A stretch of 64,000 bases of DNA from contig CM073886.1 in assembly GCA_037176705.1 (NCBI GenBank), forward strand, positions 9,074,501 to 9,138,500, in the 5' to 3' direction. The notes under the pieces were generated by a model, which was not told the DNA's origin, made no database searches, and worked only from the letters and a program-made list of their open reading frames with translations. The DNA comes from Molossus alvarezi. Lineage: Eukaryota > Chordata > Mammalia > Chiroptera > Molossidae. Below, one piece after another: positions 52,067 to 63,729 of this stretch. How positions within the stretch are numbered: position 1 is the stretch's first letter; every line of letters starts with the position of its first letter. The position numbers were made by a program, and so were the translations under genes.

Positions 52067-53065
52067 CTAGAGTCCCCTTTTCTCCACACCCCGCCAACAA
52101 TTGTTGTTTGATGATTTGTGGATGGCGGACATTCTGACAGGTGTAAGGTGATACCTCATTGTTGTTTTAGTTTGCATCTCTCTGATGATTAGTGATGTTG
52201 AACATTTCTTCATATGTCTCTTAGCCATTTGTATGTCCTGTTTGGAGAGGTGTCTATTTAGTTCCTCTGCCCATTTTTTAATTGGGTTCTTTGTCTTTTT
52301 TTTGTTGAGTTTTATGAGCACTCTATATATTTTAGAAATTAACCCCTTATCTGAAGAATCATTGGCAATGATGCTCTCCCATAGAGTGAGTTGCCTTTCC
52401 ATTTTGATGATTGTATCTTTTGATGTGCAGAAGCTTTTGAGTTTGATGTAGTCCCATGTGTTCATTTTCTCCTTTGTTTCTGTTGCCTTATGTGATGTAT
52501 CAGTGAAAATTCTGCTGTGTCTGATGTCTGAAATTTTGTTGCCTACAGTTTCTTCTAGGATTTTTATGAATTCATGAGTCACATTTAAATCTGTTATCCA
52601 TTTTGAGTTTATTCTTGTGTATGGTGTAAGTTGATGGTCTAGTTTCATTTCTTTGCATGTAACTGTCCAATTTTCCCAACACCATTTATTAAAGAGGCTG
52701 TCTTTACTCCACTGTATGCTCTTGCCACCTTTGTCAAATATTAATTGAGCATATTGCCTTGGGTCCATTTCTGGGTTCTCTGTTCTGTTCCACTGGTCTA
52801 TATACCTGTTTTTGTGCCAGTACCAGGCTGTTTTGATTACAGTAGCTTTGTAGTATAACCTGAAATCTGGTAATGTGATCCCTCCTACTTTGTCCTTTTT
52901 CAAGATTGCTGTGGCTATTCGGGGTCTTTTTTGGTTCCATATGAACTTTTGGAGTGTTTGTTGTAGTTCTGTGAAGTATGTCGTTGGTATTTTGATGGGG
53001 ATTGCATTGAATCTATAAATTGCTTTGGACAATATGGACATTTTAATGATGTTAAATTCTTCCAA
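52067..53065 (-). pseudogene. L1 ORF2p C-terminal region (element C), 332 open codons
   Basis: Contains [59 protein letters not shown] and [20 protein letters not shown], the usual order of ORF2p after the reverse transcriptase. It continues from 53052-53402 by a frameshift. Confidence 0.94.
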
Positions 53066-53402
53066 TCCATGAACAAGGTATGTGCTTCCACTTTTTTATA
53101 TCTCCCTCTATTTCTTTTTTTAATGTCCTATGGTTTTCTGCAGATAGGTTCTTTACTTCTTTGGTTAAATTTATTCCTAGGTATCTTAATTTTTGTGCCG
53201 CGATGGTAAATGGGATTGTTTTTTCAGTTTCTCTTTCTGTGAGTTCATCATTGGTGTATAAGAATACCATCGATTTCTTGACATTTATTTTGTATTCTGC
53301 TACTTTGCCAAATTCATTTATTAAGTCTAGTAGATTTTTGATGGAGTCTTTGGGGTTTTCTATGTATAAAATCATGTCATCTGCAAATAATGACAGTTTC
53401 AT
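53052..53402 (-). pseudogene. L1 reverse-transcriptase core with FADD (element C)
   Basis: [20 protein letters not shown] carries the catalytic FADD motif of LINE reverse transcriptases. [16 protein letters not shown] and SWIGRI follow, as in other mammalian L1s. Confidence 0.95.
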
Positions 53403-53465
53403 TTCCTCTGTTCCAATTTGGATCCCTTTTATTTTTACTTCATGTCTGATTGCTGTGGCTAAGAC

Positions 53466-53795
53466 TTACAGTACTATGTTAAATAAGAGTGGAAAAAGTG
53501 GGCATCCCTGTCTTGTTCCTGTTCTTAAGGAAAATGCTTTTAGTTTCTGCCCATTGAGTATGATGTTGGCTGTAGGTCTTTCATATATGGCCTTTATTAT
53601 GTCAAGATATGATCCCTCTATTCCCACATTGCTGAGCATTTTTATCAGAAATGGATGCTGGATTTTATCAAATGCTTTTTCAGCATCTATTGATATGATC
53701 ATGTAGTTATTATTCTTCATTTTATTTATGTGGTATATCACATTTATTGATTTGTGAATATTGTACCAGCCTTGCATTCCTGGGATGAATCCCAT
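53466..53795 (-). pseudogene. L1 reverse-transcriptase fingers/palm (element C)
   Basis: [20 protein letters not shown] and [17 protein letters not shown] are conserved LINE-1 reverse-transcriptase blocks. It is separated from the next block by a stop and a frameshift, and from upstream ORF2 (54246-54446, NKSPGPDSFAGQFYRTFKEE) by a SINE. Confidence 0.94.
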
Positions 53796-53818
53796 TTGGT
53801 CATGGTGAATAATTTTTT

Positions 53819-54085
53819 TATTTTTATTTATTTATTTATTTTTTTTATCCTCACCTGAGGACATTTTTCCATTTTTTGTTCAGGTAGAGTGGGGGGAGAG
53901 AGAGGAACAGAGAGAGAGAGAGAAACATCGATGTGAAAGGGACATATCGAGTGGCTGCCACCCGCACAACCGACCAGTGCCGGGGACAAACTGCAACCGA
54001 GGTACGCGCCCTTAGCGGGAACCGAACCCGGGTCTCTCAGGACCGCACGCCGATGCTCTAACCGCTGAGCCAAACCGGCCAGGGC
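53819..54085 (-). mobile_element. VES-type SINE (family 1) in L1 C
   Basis: Antisense full copy with a T-rich tail (53819-53855). Perfect 19-bp target-site duplication TCATGGTGAATAATTTTTT at 53800-53818 and 54086-54104. It is among the youngest-looking copies here. Confidence 0.97.
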
Positions 54086-55546
54086 TCATGGTGAATAATT
54101 TTTTGATGTATTACTGGATCCAATTTGCTAGCATTTTGTTCAGGATTTTGGCATCTATGTTCATCAGGGATATTGGCCTGTAGTTTTCTTTCTTTGTAGT
54201 GTCTTTTTCTGGTTTTGAAGTTAGAATTATACTGGCCTCATAAAACTAGTTTAGAAGGCTTCCTTCTTGAATTTTTTGAAATAGTTTGAGGAGAATGGGT
54301 GTTAGTTCTTCTTTGAATGTTCGGTAAAATTGCCCTGCGAAGCTATCGGGGCCTGGGCTTTTGTTTGCTGGGAGAATCTTGATTACCTCTTCAATGTCCT
54401 TAGTTGTTATTGGTCTGTTCAAGTTTTCTATATCTTCTTGGTCCAACTTTCTTCGATGTTTTATAGTTTTTTGAGTAAAGGTCTCTCACATCCTTGGTTA
54501 AATTTATTTCTAGGTATTTTTTATGCTATTGTAAATAGAATTGTTTCTTTCTTATAGTTCTTTATTAGTGTATAAATATGCAATCTATTTCTGGGTATTA
54601 ATTTTGTGGCCTGATACTTTGCTGAATTTATTTATTAGTTCTAATCATTTTTTTTGTTTTGTTTTGTTTTTGGTACTCTTTAGGGTTCTTTATAGAGAGT
54701 ACCATGTCACTAGCAAACAATGACAGTTTTACTTCTTCCTTTCCAATTCGGATGCCTTTTTTTCTTTTTCTTGTCTGTGACTAGAACTTCCAATACTATG
54801 TTGAATAAAAGCGGTGAAAGTAGACATCTTGTTTTGTTTCTGATCTTAAAGAAAAAACTTTCAGCTTTTCACTGTTGAGTATGATGTTAGCTGTGGGTTT
54901 ATCATCTATGACCTCTATTATGTTGAGATATATTTTCTTTATCCTCACTTTGCCAAGAGTTTTTATCATAAATAGATGTTAGATTTTGTCAAATGCTTTT
55001 TCTGCATCTATTGATATAATCTTTATCCTTCATTATGGCTGTGTAGTGTATCACATTAATTGATTTGTGAATATTGAACCATCCTTGCAACCAGGAATAA
55101 ATCCCACTTGATCGTGTATGATTTGTTTAATGTATTGCTGAATTTGGTTTGCTAATATTTGTTGAGGATTTTTACATCTATCAGGGATATTAGCCTAAAT
55201 TTTTTTTTTTTGGTAGTGTCTTTGTCTCGTTTTGTTATCCAGGTAATGCTGGCCTCATAAAATGAGTTTGGGGGACTTCCCTCCTCTTCAATTTTATGGA
55301 ATAGTTTAAGAAGTATTGGTATTAATTATTCCTTGAGTATTTGGCAAAATTTATCTTTGAAGTCATCTGATCCAGAGCTTTTGTTTATTGGGATATTTTT
55401 AAATTACTGATTCAATTTTGTTAGCCATTTTCAGATTAGCCGTTCCTTCTTGATTCAGCCTTGGAAAATTGTACGTTTCTAGTAATTTATCCATTTCTTC
55501 CAGATTGTCCAATTTGTTGGCATATAATTGTTCCTAGTATTTCTTT

Positions 55547-55759
55547 TTGCTTATAATTTTTTATTGATTTTTAGAGAGAGAGGAAGGGAGAGAGAGATAG
55601 AAACACTGATGAGAGAGAACATTGATTGGCTGCCTCCTACGTGCCCCCCCCCCCGGGGATTGGGCCCACAACCTGGGCATGTGCCCTGACTGGGAATCAA
55701 ACCTGAGACCGTATGGTGCATGGGTCGACGCTCAACCACTGAGCCACACCGGCCAGGTA
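55547..55759 (-). mobile_element. VES-type SINE (family 2) in L1 A
   Basis: Antisense; ends CTCAACCACTGAGCCACACC. Perfect 18-bp target-site duplication TGTTCCTAGTATTTCTTT at 55529-55546 and 55760-55777. Confidence 0.97.
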
Positions 55760-56837
55760 TGTTCCTAGTATTTCTTTATAATTCTTTGCAATTCTGTGGT
55801 GTTGGTTGTCACTTCTCTTTTCTTTCTGATTTTATGTATTTGCCCCCCCCTCTTTTTTTTTTTTTTTTTCTTCTTGATGAGTCTAGCTAAAGCTTTATCA
55901 ATTTTGATTATCTTTTCAAAGAACCAGCTCTTGGTTTCATTGATCTTTTCTACTGTTCTTTTTAAACTTGTTTAGTTTATTTCTGCTCTGATCTTTACCA
56001 CTGACCTTTTTTACTCACTTTGGGCTTTGTGTGTTTGTTCATTTATTAGTTCCTCTAGGTATAAGGTTAGATTATTGATTTGAGATCTTTCTTGTTTCTT
56101 GAGCAGGACTGTATTGCAATCAATTTCATCTTAAAACTGCTTTGGCTATGTCCCATAGATTTTAGGTTATCGTGTTTTCATTATCATTTGTCTCAAGATA
56201 TCTTTTTATTTCTTCTTTGATCTCATCGTTAACCCATTCATTGTTTAGCAGCATGTTATTTAGCCTCCATTTGTTGGTGTGTATTTCAGTTTTCTTCTTG
56301 TAATGGACTTCTTATTTCATATCATTGTGATGGGAAAAGATGTTCAATGTGATTTCAATCTTCTTAAATTTATTGAAACTTGTTTTGTGGCCTAACATGT
56401 GGTCTATGCTGGAAAATGTTTCAGGTGCACTTGAAAAGAATGTATATTCTATTGCTTTGGATGAAATGTTCTGAAAATATTATTTAAACCTACCTGGTCT
56501 AATGTGTCATTTAAGGCTGCTGTTTCCTTGTTGATTTTCTGTCTGGATGTTCTATCCATTGATGGGGTTTAAAGTCACTTCATGTTCATCAATATTTGTT
56601 TCATATATTTAGGTGCTTTTATGTTGGTGCATAAATGTTTATGAGAGTCATATCCTCTTGTTGGATTGATCACTTTATCTTTGTCTCTTGTTACAGCCCT
56701 TGTTTTAAAGTCTATTTTGTCTGGTGTAAGTATCATTACCACAACTTTTTTGTTCCTTTTCATTTGCATTAAATATCTTTTTCCATTTATTTACTTTTAA
56801 TTTGTGTATATCTTTTTTTATTATTTATTTTCTTTAT

Positions 56838-57028
56838 TTATCTTTAGAGAGAGAGGAAGGGAGAGGGAGAGAAAGATAGAATCGATGAGAGAGAACACCA
56901 ATTGGCCACCTCCTGCATGTCCCTGCCCTCCACTGGGTGTTTTGCCTACAACCTGGGCATGTGCCCTGACCGGGAATCAAATCAGCGACCTCTTGGTGCT
57001 TGGGTCAATACTCAACCAGCTGGGCCTG
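56838..57028 (-). mobile_element. VES-type SINE (family 2) in L1 A
   Basis: Antisense 'ttagagagagaggaaggg ... ctcaaccagctggg'. The usual CACTGAGCCACA part of the head is missing, an internal deletion. Flanks 'gtgtatatctttt' (about 56803) and 'gtgtgtgtctttt' (about 57028) look like a decayed target-site duplication. Confidence 0.88.
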
Positions 57029-57408
57029 TGTGTGTCTTTTGATCTGAGGAGGGTCTCTTGTCAGCAGCATTATGTACAGGTCTTGTTTGTTAATTCAATC
57101 ACCCTATGTCTTTTGATTGGAGCTTTAGTTAATTCACATTTAAAGTAATTATTAATAGGTATGTAGTTATTGTCATTCTATTAATTATTTTCTGATTGTT
57201 ATTGTAATTCTTCTCTGTTCCTGTATTTTTTTCTCTGTATTTTTTAATTTATTGTTGTAATGACAGATAAACTTTCTACTTTTATCTTTTTACCTTTGTA
57301 CCAGTTTTATAGTTGGTTGTTCCACTGCTTTTACTAAGTGTTTGATTTGTCACAGAGAAATTTTTTTTATCTGTTCTATTTTCTCATTTATATTTTTTTA
57401 TTTTCCTC

Positions 57409-57660
57409 TTAAAGAAGTTCCTTTAACATTTCTTGTAATACTGGTTTAATGGTGATTAACTCCTTTACCTTTATCTTACCTGGGGAACTCTTTATTTCTT
57501 CTTCAATTCTAAATAATAGTCTTGCTGGGTAGAGCAATCTTGGTAGGTCTTTCACTTTGATCACTTTGAATATTTCTTGACAATTCCTTCTGGCCTGCAA
57601 AGTTTCTCTTGAGAAATCAGCTCTCTTGTAGGTAACTAACTGCTTTTCTCTTGCTGCTTT
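57409..57660 (-). pseudogene. L1 ORF1p C-terminal domain (element A)
   Basis: The - strand reads AAREKQLVTYKRADFSRETL, LQARRNCQEIFKVIKVKDL, LLYPARLLFRIEEEIKS and a KELITIKPVLQEMLKELL end, the L1 ORF1p C-terminal domain. It continues N-terminally beyond the SINE at 57658-57923 (57924-58092: TENFPNLVKEIDIQVQEVQR, NKMNPKRPTPRHIIIKRPKV). Confidence 0.9.
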
Positions 57661-57923
57661 TTTTTTTTTTTTTTTTTTTTTTATCCTCACCCGAGGACAT
57701 TTTTTCCATTTTTTGTTCAGGTAGAAAGGAAGGGAGAGAGAGGAAGAGAGACAAAGAGAGAAACATCGACGTGAAAGGGACACATCGAGTGGCTGCCACC
57801 TGCACAACCAACCAGGGCCGGGGACAAACTGCAACCGAGGTACGTGCCCTTAGCGGGAACCGAACCCGGGTCTCTCTGGACCGCAGGTCAACGCTCTAAC
57901 CGCTGAGCCAAACCAGCCAGGGC
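57658..57923 (-). mobile_element. VES-type SINE (family 1) in L1 A ORF1
   Basis: Antisense with a T-rich tail of more than 20 nt. Target-site duplication TCTCTTGCTGC at 57647-57657 and 57924-57934. Confidence 0.96.
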
Positions 57924-58093
57924 TCTCTTGCTGCCTTTAAGATTATCTCTGTCTTTAACTTTTGGCCTTTTAATTATGATATGTCTTGGTGTGGGCCTCT
58001 TTGGGTTCATCTTGTTTGGGACTCTTTGCACTTCTTGGACTTGTATGTCTATTTCCTTCACCAGGTTAGGGAAGTTTTCAGTCATTATTTCTT

Positions 58094-58338
58094 TTTTTAT
58101 CCTCACCCGAGGATATTTTTCCATGTTTTGTACAGATAGAGTGGGAGGGAGAGAGAGGAAGGGAGAGAGAGAGAGAAACATCGACGTGAAGGGACACATC
58201 GAGTGGCTGCCACCCGCACGACAAACCAGGGCCGGGGACAAACTGCAACCGAAGTACGTGCCCTTAGCGGGAACCGAACCCAGGTCTCTCCGGACCGCAG
58301 GCCGACGCTCTAACCGCTGAGCCGAACTGGCCAGGGCT
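58094..58338 (-). mobile_element. VES-type SINE (family 1) in L1 A ORF1
   Basis: Antisense. Perfect 15-bp target-site duplication CAGTCATTATTTCTT at 58079-58093 and 58339-58353. It is very similar to the copy at 57658-57923, only about 170 bp away. Confidence 0.97.
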
Positions 58339-59059
58339 CAGTCATTATTTCTTAAAATAGATTTTCAATTCCTTGTACTCTCACTTCTTCAGGGACCTCT
58401 AGGATGTAAATGCTTGATGTTCCAGAGATCCCTTAAATTGTCCTCATTTTCAATTATTTTTTGTTTTTGTTGTTTTGATTGTGTGTTTTCTACTACTTTG
58501 TCTTCCACAATGCTGGTTTGATTCTTTGCTTCATCTAATCTGCTGTTGATTCCTCTAATGTATTCTTCAGTTATTGTATTCTTTATTTCTGACTGGTTCT
58601 TTTTTTTATGTTCCCTATCTCCTCATGTAAGTTCTCATTAATTTTATTTTTTCTTCCCCTAAGCATCCATTTCATTTAGTTCTTTTTTTAGAGTTTTTTT
58701 CCTTTTCTTTTATTTAGGACATGTTTCCTTGTCTCCTCATTTTGGTTGACTCCCTGTGTTTGTTTCTATATATTAGGTAGATCAGCTAGCTCTCCCGGTC
58801 TTGACAGAGCAGCCCTATAGGTAGGTATTCTATGGGACCCAGTGGCACAGCCTCCCTGTTCACCTGAGCTGAGCGCTTGAGGGGTGTCTCTTGTGTGAGT
58901 TGTATGTGCCCTTCTGTTGTAGTTGAGCCTTGATTGCTGTTGGCACATTAGTGGGTGGGATTAACCCTCAGGCTGACTGGCTGTGAGGACTGGCCATGAG
59001 TACAGAGGACAAGCTGTTGTGCAGCAGGTGACCCTGTGGAGCCAGAGTTGCTTTATCAG

Positions 59060-59640
59060 GGGTCTGATGCCAGCCAAGTCTGCCCTTCATGTTTGTCATT
59101 TGTGAAGCTGGTTGAGTGGAGTTCTGGTGTGGTCTGAAGCCAGCCACCAGGTATGTTGGTTCTAGAGCCTATTAGGAGGGATTCTGGTGTAGGCCAAGGT
59201 CAGCCATCATTTGTTCCCAGCTTGGGACCACCGGGTGAGAGCTACAGTGTAATCTTATGTTGGTTGCTGTTTGTCCCGGGCTTAGAGGTGCTTGGGGGAG
59301 GCCATGCTGTGAAAAAGGCCAGCTGCCACCGGTGCCGGCCTTGGGCCCCTTCGGCGGACACCATGATGCGAGCTAAGGCCATTTGCAACGTGTGCTGGGC
59401 TTGTGGCTGCTTATTTGAAGCTACATTTCAAATCATTACTGGCCACAGCTTTTGCCAGACTTGCAGCCACCTGTTGGGAGTTACAATGCAAGTTGAGACC
59501 GGTCACTGCTTGTGCTGGATTTACAGCCGCTTTTAGCAAGATTTGCAAGGCATGTTGAGGCCGGCCACTGCTTGTTTGGGGTTGGTGGACTTTAGAAATA
59601 TTTTAGGAAAGTCTGCAGCATGAGCCAAGGCAGGCTGTTT
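59060..59640 (-). repeat. ~60-bp tandem monomers in the L1 A 5'UTR
   Basis: About nine or ten degenerate units with a period close to 60 bp. Examples start near 59281, 59341, 59401, 59461 and 59521. Each has a 'cttg-g-gcttg--g-cgcttg' block, an 'acaatg-aa' block and a 'gaggccggccactgc' block. They lie between the L1 5' end (about 60296) and ORF1. Confidence 0.75.
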
Positions 59641-60296
59641 GTGTGGAAAAGCCACTGGAAGCGGCTCCAGCCCAGGGCACAAGTTGGGTGAGGCAGATTC
59701 TCAGGGAGTTACCAGGGCAGGGGAACCAGTGTTAGCCAGGCTAATGGAGAGCTCAGATGTGGAGCCCACCTGGACCTGCCAGCCGGCTGGGAAGTGTGCT
59801 CAACAAGGGGTCAATGCGCCTGCTAGCAGTTCTGTCTCCAGAAGGAGCTGCCCTTGGCTCTGCCCCTCCAGCCCTCACCCTGAAGCCCATCCCTTTAGTT
59901 TCTCCCTGTATGTCCCTAGTGGTCTTTGAGCTGCTGCCCCCACACTGGAGACCACAAGTGATTCTGTGAGTCCATGCGCGGGCTCAAGAGGAACACCCGG
60001 GGCTCCAACTACTGCTTGTCTCGCTCAGACACAGTTCCTGCTGGTTTCTACAGCCAGATCTTATGGTGACTCCTCTGTCCCGCACTGCTGCCCCAGGCTG
60101 GGTAGCCCAGTGTGGGGCTGGTCACTTGCTCCTGAGGAGAGACCTCCACAGCTTAGTCTTTCCAATTCTTAATCACCCCACCTGCCCATTTGGTGGTTCT
60201 CAATGATGGTTGTCCTATAATTCAGTTGCAATTTTTATGTGGTCGTGGGAGGAGGTGAGAACAGCATTTACCTACTGCACCATCTTGACCAGAAGT

Positions 60297-61559
60297 CCAG
60301 TAGGAAATCTGATCCTTTTTTTTTAACCACTCTGCTCAGTTTTATTTTGTGTTGAGCGCCCCCACCCCCCACCTTGGGAAAGTTTCCCCACAGGACCCTA
60401 GTCTCTGGCATTTGGGTCTGATTCCCGCTGCTGTGCTGGCTTCGTGCTGTTCTGGCACCACACGTGAATAAACACCGACAGTGTGCAGCAATGTCCTGGA
60501 CAACCCATGAGACGTTGGGGTCACTTTTCTTGTTAGGGCAACTCGTACCACTGAGTACCCACTTGAGTCAGTACAGCTTGTAGGATGGTCCCTCTGGAGC
60601 TCCGAAGGAGCCAGGTCCACCTCGCTGCAGGTGGGGACATGTAAGGTAGCATGCTTGATGGATCCAGGGAGGCCCTGACTCTGCCCATGCTGAGGGCAGC
60701 AGCTGGCTCCGTGGGCACATTGGGACCAGCTCCTCAACTATTCTGGTCCCAAACCAGGGATGGCACTCCAGGAGCCTCAAATTCCCAGCCTGCTCAACCT
60801 CTTACTCATGGGGGTGCAGAGAACATTTCAGAAAAAGAAGCACTCGGCAGGTGCAGAACCCATGGTAACTACAGTGGGTCCTGGGCCATTCTGTGGGGCA
60901 AAAACCCAAGCAGGCAGGATACCCCCCACCTCCTGCCCACCTCGCTCATTTGCTGTTTCTGCTTTTCTTCTCGGTCACCTTTGGAGGTGAAGAGAAAATA
61001 CCCAGTGGACGACAATTAAGACTAGAATTCCTTCCTCTGGGACTTTGCGGCTTAGATTACTTCGGGCACACATCCCACGCCAGGCACATTCGCCTAAACT
61101 GCCAGGAAACAATAATCAAGCAAAGAAGAGCATTTATTTGGGATCAAAAATTGAAATTTGAGGCACTGATTCTGGTAGCAAATCAAACAGTGTTCTGGTG
61201 ATGAATAAAAGTCAGAGGGGGTTAAAGTCAAAATGGGGAGATTTGCACAAGTCATTCACAAAGAATTTTAACTGGTGCTGGTGGCAAAATGCTACCCTTG
61301 GCTCAGCGCAATTGATTGTGTGAAGAAAGAAATTTCTCTATCCTTCTAGATTTTTCTGGTCTAATAATAAAATAGACATGAGTCAGATTAACAAGAGAAA
61401 ATAACCAAATTTAATTACATACGTACACATGAAAACTCCACATACACGAGAGAATCAGACAACCTACATACATGATGGGCTCAAAGACAGAAAGTTAAAA
61501 TGATGTTTATATAGTACTCGAGGCTAAGGTAAGATAAGGCATCTCAGGCTTTAGTGGGA
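60297..61559. other. DNA between two L1-type elements, no gene
   Basis: 60300-61050 is GC-mixed and unassigned. 61340-61560 ('ctggtctaataataaaatagacatgagtcagatt', 'ccaaatttaattacatacg') looks like an old LTR-type repeat but I cannot name it. Open frames under 135 codons lack domains. Confidence 0.45.
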
Positions 61560-63660
61560 AGGAAGATCATTCCCAGGACAAGAAGAAAAACAGATGGACA
61601 ACCACATCAAAGTTACAACTAAACTACAGAACAACCATCATTCAAAACTGCCTGAAATCAAGCTGAATGGAAGTCCTACAACTACGGAATTAAAGCAGCA
61701 GCCACATGGAGACTGGTAGGAGCGGTGGAGGCAGAGGGGCTGGTCCCACACCCACGTGTGGCGGATAAAAATCAGGAGGACACCTCGGCTGGGAAGGTCC
61801 TCCCTGAGGACTGAAGGGTCCCCATCCCACACTAGGCACCCCACTCAGGGTTCCAGTGCCAGGAAGAGAATCCCCATAACTTCTGGCTGGAAAAACCAGC
61901 GGGAACTGAGGCTCAGGGAAGCTGACATGGCTGGAGCCCCAGGCAGCTCCCTAAAGGGCCCGCGCACGGACTTATCGGACTCTCTCCCTCTAAGCTTGGA
62001 GGGGAGGCAGCTCGAGGGGCGCCAGAGACACACAGGGAAGAACTGAGCTGTTCGGCATTGGAGCGAGGGCTGGAGAGGTGGCCTTCTCCAGGACAGATGT
62101 GCTGTCAGAGGCCTTTGTTCCTTTGGTGAGCCTTTCCCTGGGGCGGCAGACAGCCACCATATCTGGGACTCCAGCAACCTGGCTCACACTGGTTGCCCCA
62201 CCCTGGGGATTCCCTGAGGCCCCACCCCACCCAACTTTCAGGCCCACCCAAGCTGTTGCCAGTTGCTTAACCATAGGATTGGCCTGTCTTGGATCCTGCT
62301 TCAGGTTTTCCTAAATTCTTTCTAACAAGCAGCATCTGGTCTCAGCTAGCCCCATACCGCTCGTTAAGTAATACACAGAAACAAACACAGGGAGGCAGCC
62401 AAAATGAGGAGACAAAGAAACAGGTCCCAAATGAAAGAACAGAAAAAATCTCCAGGAAAAGGACTACATGAAATGGAGATAAGCAACCTAACAGATGCTG
62501 AGTTCAAAATACTGTTTATAAGGATGCTCAATGAACGTAGTGAGAAACTCAGCAAACTTAGTGAGGACAAGTCAGAAACGAAGGGGGCACTAACTGAAAT
62601 AAAGAATAATTTACACAGATTCAATAGTACAGTAGGTAAAGCCAAGAAGCAAACCATCGATTTGGAATATAAGGAAGCAAAAAACACCCAATCAGAACAG
62701 CAAAAAGAAAAAATAATCCAAAAAAATGAGGATAGTGTAAGGAGCCTCTGGGACAACTTCAAGTGTGCCAACATTCGCATCTTGGGGGTCCAGAAGGAGA
62801 AGAGGGTAAACAAGAAACCGAAAACCTATTTGAAACAATAATGGCAGAAAACTTCCCTAAATTGGTGAAGGAAACAGACATACAAGTCCAGGAAGCACAG
62901 AGAGTCCCAAACAAGATGAACCCCAAGAGGCCACACCAAGACACATCATCATCAAAATGCAAAAGGTTCAAGACAAGGAGAGAATCTTAAAAGCAGCAAG
63001 AGAAAAGCAGTTGGTTACCTACAAGGGAGTTCCCATAAGATTGTCAGCCGATTTCTCAAAAGAAACTTTGCAGGCCAGAAGGGAGTGGCAAGAAATATTC
63101 AGAGTGATGAAAAGCAAGAACCTACAACCAAAATTACTCTATCCTGCAAAGCTGTCATTTAGAATCGATGGCCATATAAAGAGTTTCCCAGACAAGAAAA
63201 AGTTAAAGGAGTTCATCACCATCAAACCATTATTATAGGAAATGTTGAAGGATCTTTTTGAAGAAAAAGATAAAATATATGAACAAACAAAATGGCAATG
63301 AATACATATCTATCGGCAATGGAATCTACAAACAAAATGGACAGGCAGAACAGAAACATTCTCATAGATACAGAGAACATTTTGTTGGTTGCCATATGGG
63401 AGGGGGGTTGGGGGAATGGGTGAAAAAGGTGAAGGGATTAAGAAGAACAAATTGGTTGCTAGACTGACAAACCTCAAAGGGAAAGAGGGTTGGGGGGGGG
63501 GTGGGAAGAAATAAACCAAAGAACTTATATGCATAACCAATGGACACAGACAACAGTGTGGGGAAAGGCGGGAGGGGGCAGGAGTGAGGAGGAGGGGGTC
63601 AATGGGGGAAAAATGAGGAACATCTGTAATACATTCAACAATAAAGATAAAAAGAAAAAG
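61560..63660 (+). mobile_element. HAL1-like element: L1 5'UTR + ORF1 + 3'UTR, no ORF2
   Basis: An L1-type 5'UTR ('accatcattcaaaactgcctgaaatc', 'ggtcccacacccacgtgtggcgg') leads into ORF1 (62404-63238). A 3'UTR with a G-rich tract (63480-63610) and an A-rich end follows directly. There is no endonuclease or reverse-transcriptase sequence between ORF1 and 3'UTR. Half-L1 (HAL1) elements of this layout are known in mammals, including bats. An internal deletion of an ordinary L1 is the alternative. Confidence 0.82.
62404..63238 (+). pseudogene. L1/HAL1 ORF1p, frameshifted
   Basis: N-terminal part 62404-62841 (145 codons) has a coiled-coil-like stretch (ILFIRMLNERSEKLSKLSED) and the RRM-start SLWDNFKCANIRILGVQKE. 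A frameshift then leads to AENFPKLVKETDIQVQEAQR (about 62836-62985) and, in a third frame, the C-terminal domain 62957-63238 (ADFSKETLQARREWQEIFRV, LLYPAKLSFRIDGHIKSFPD). A premature TAG after ITIKPLL precedes EMLKDLF. It encodes no functional protein. Confidence 0.92.
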
Positions 63661-63729
63661 AAAAGCAGATGTTCAGTACCTAGATGTTTGCCCTGCCATA
63701 TATATAACTCATAAAAAGTTATCTCTGGG

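Larger units (their letters stand above)
51415..54452 (-). mobile_element. 5'-truncated L1 (element C), best preserved L1 in the window
   Basis: Antisense 3'UTR (C-rich 51470-51640), then ORF2 carboxy half, reverse transcriptase core and part of the thumb/palm up to about 54450. One SINE (53819-54085) lies inside. Several long ORF2 segments stay open, but frameshifts and a stop break it, so it is inactive. Confidence 0.92.
47622..60296 (-). mobile_element. Full-length old L1 (element A) split by nested insertions
   Basis: On the - strand: 5' end near 60296 (antisense of a 'ctggtcaagatggtgcagtagg' start), 5'UTR with ~60-bp monomers, ORF1 remnants (about 58720-57415), ORF2 remnants (57290-54453 and 49606-47900), and a 3'UTR ending near 47622. 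ORF2 is cut at about 54453/49606; both sides read 'tc(a/g)atgttttt', and L1 sequence continues across the cut. After subtracting the inserted L1 block (49607-54452) and six SINEs, about 6.4 kb remains, the length of an intact L1. All reading frames are broken. Confidence 0.85.

Noticed and set aside
49844..53795. L1 reverse-transcriptase frames as a possible domesticated host gene or an active L1
   Set aside because: Frameshifts, a SINE insertion and 5' truncation break ORF2 in both younger L1 copies; no selection-preserved full frame is visible.
59153..59536. Cys/His-rich 127-codon frame resembling zinc fingers (repeated C-x2-C patterns)
   Set aside because: It lies in the ~60-bp monomers of the L1 A 5'UTR, antisense to the element. 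The periodic Cys codons come from the repeat and not from a zinc-finger gene.
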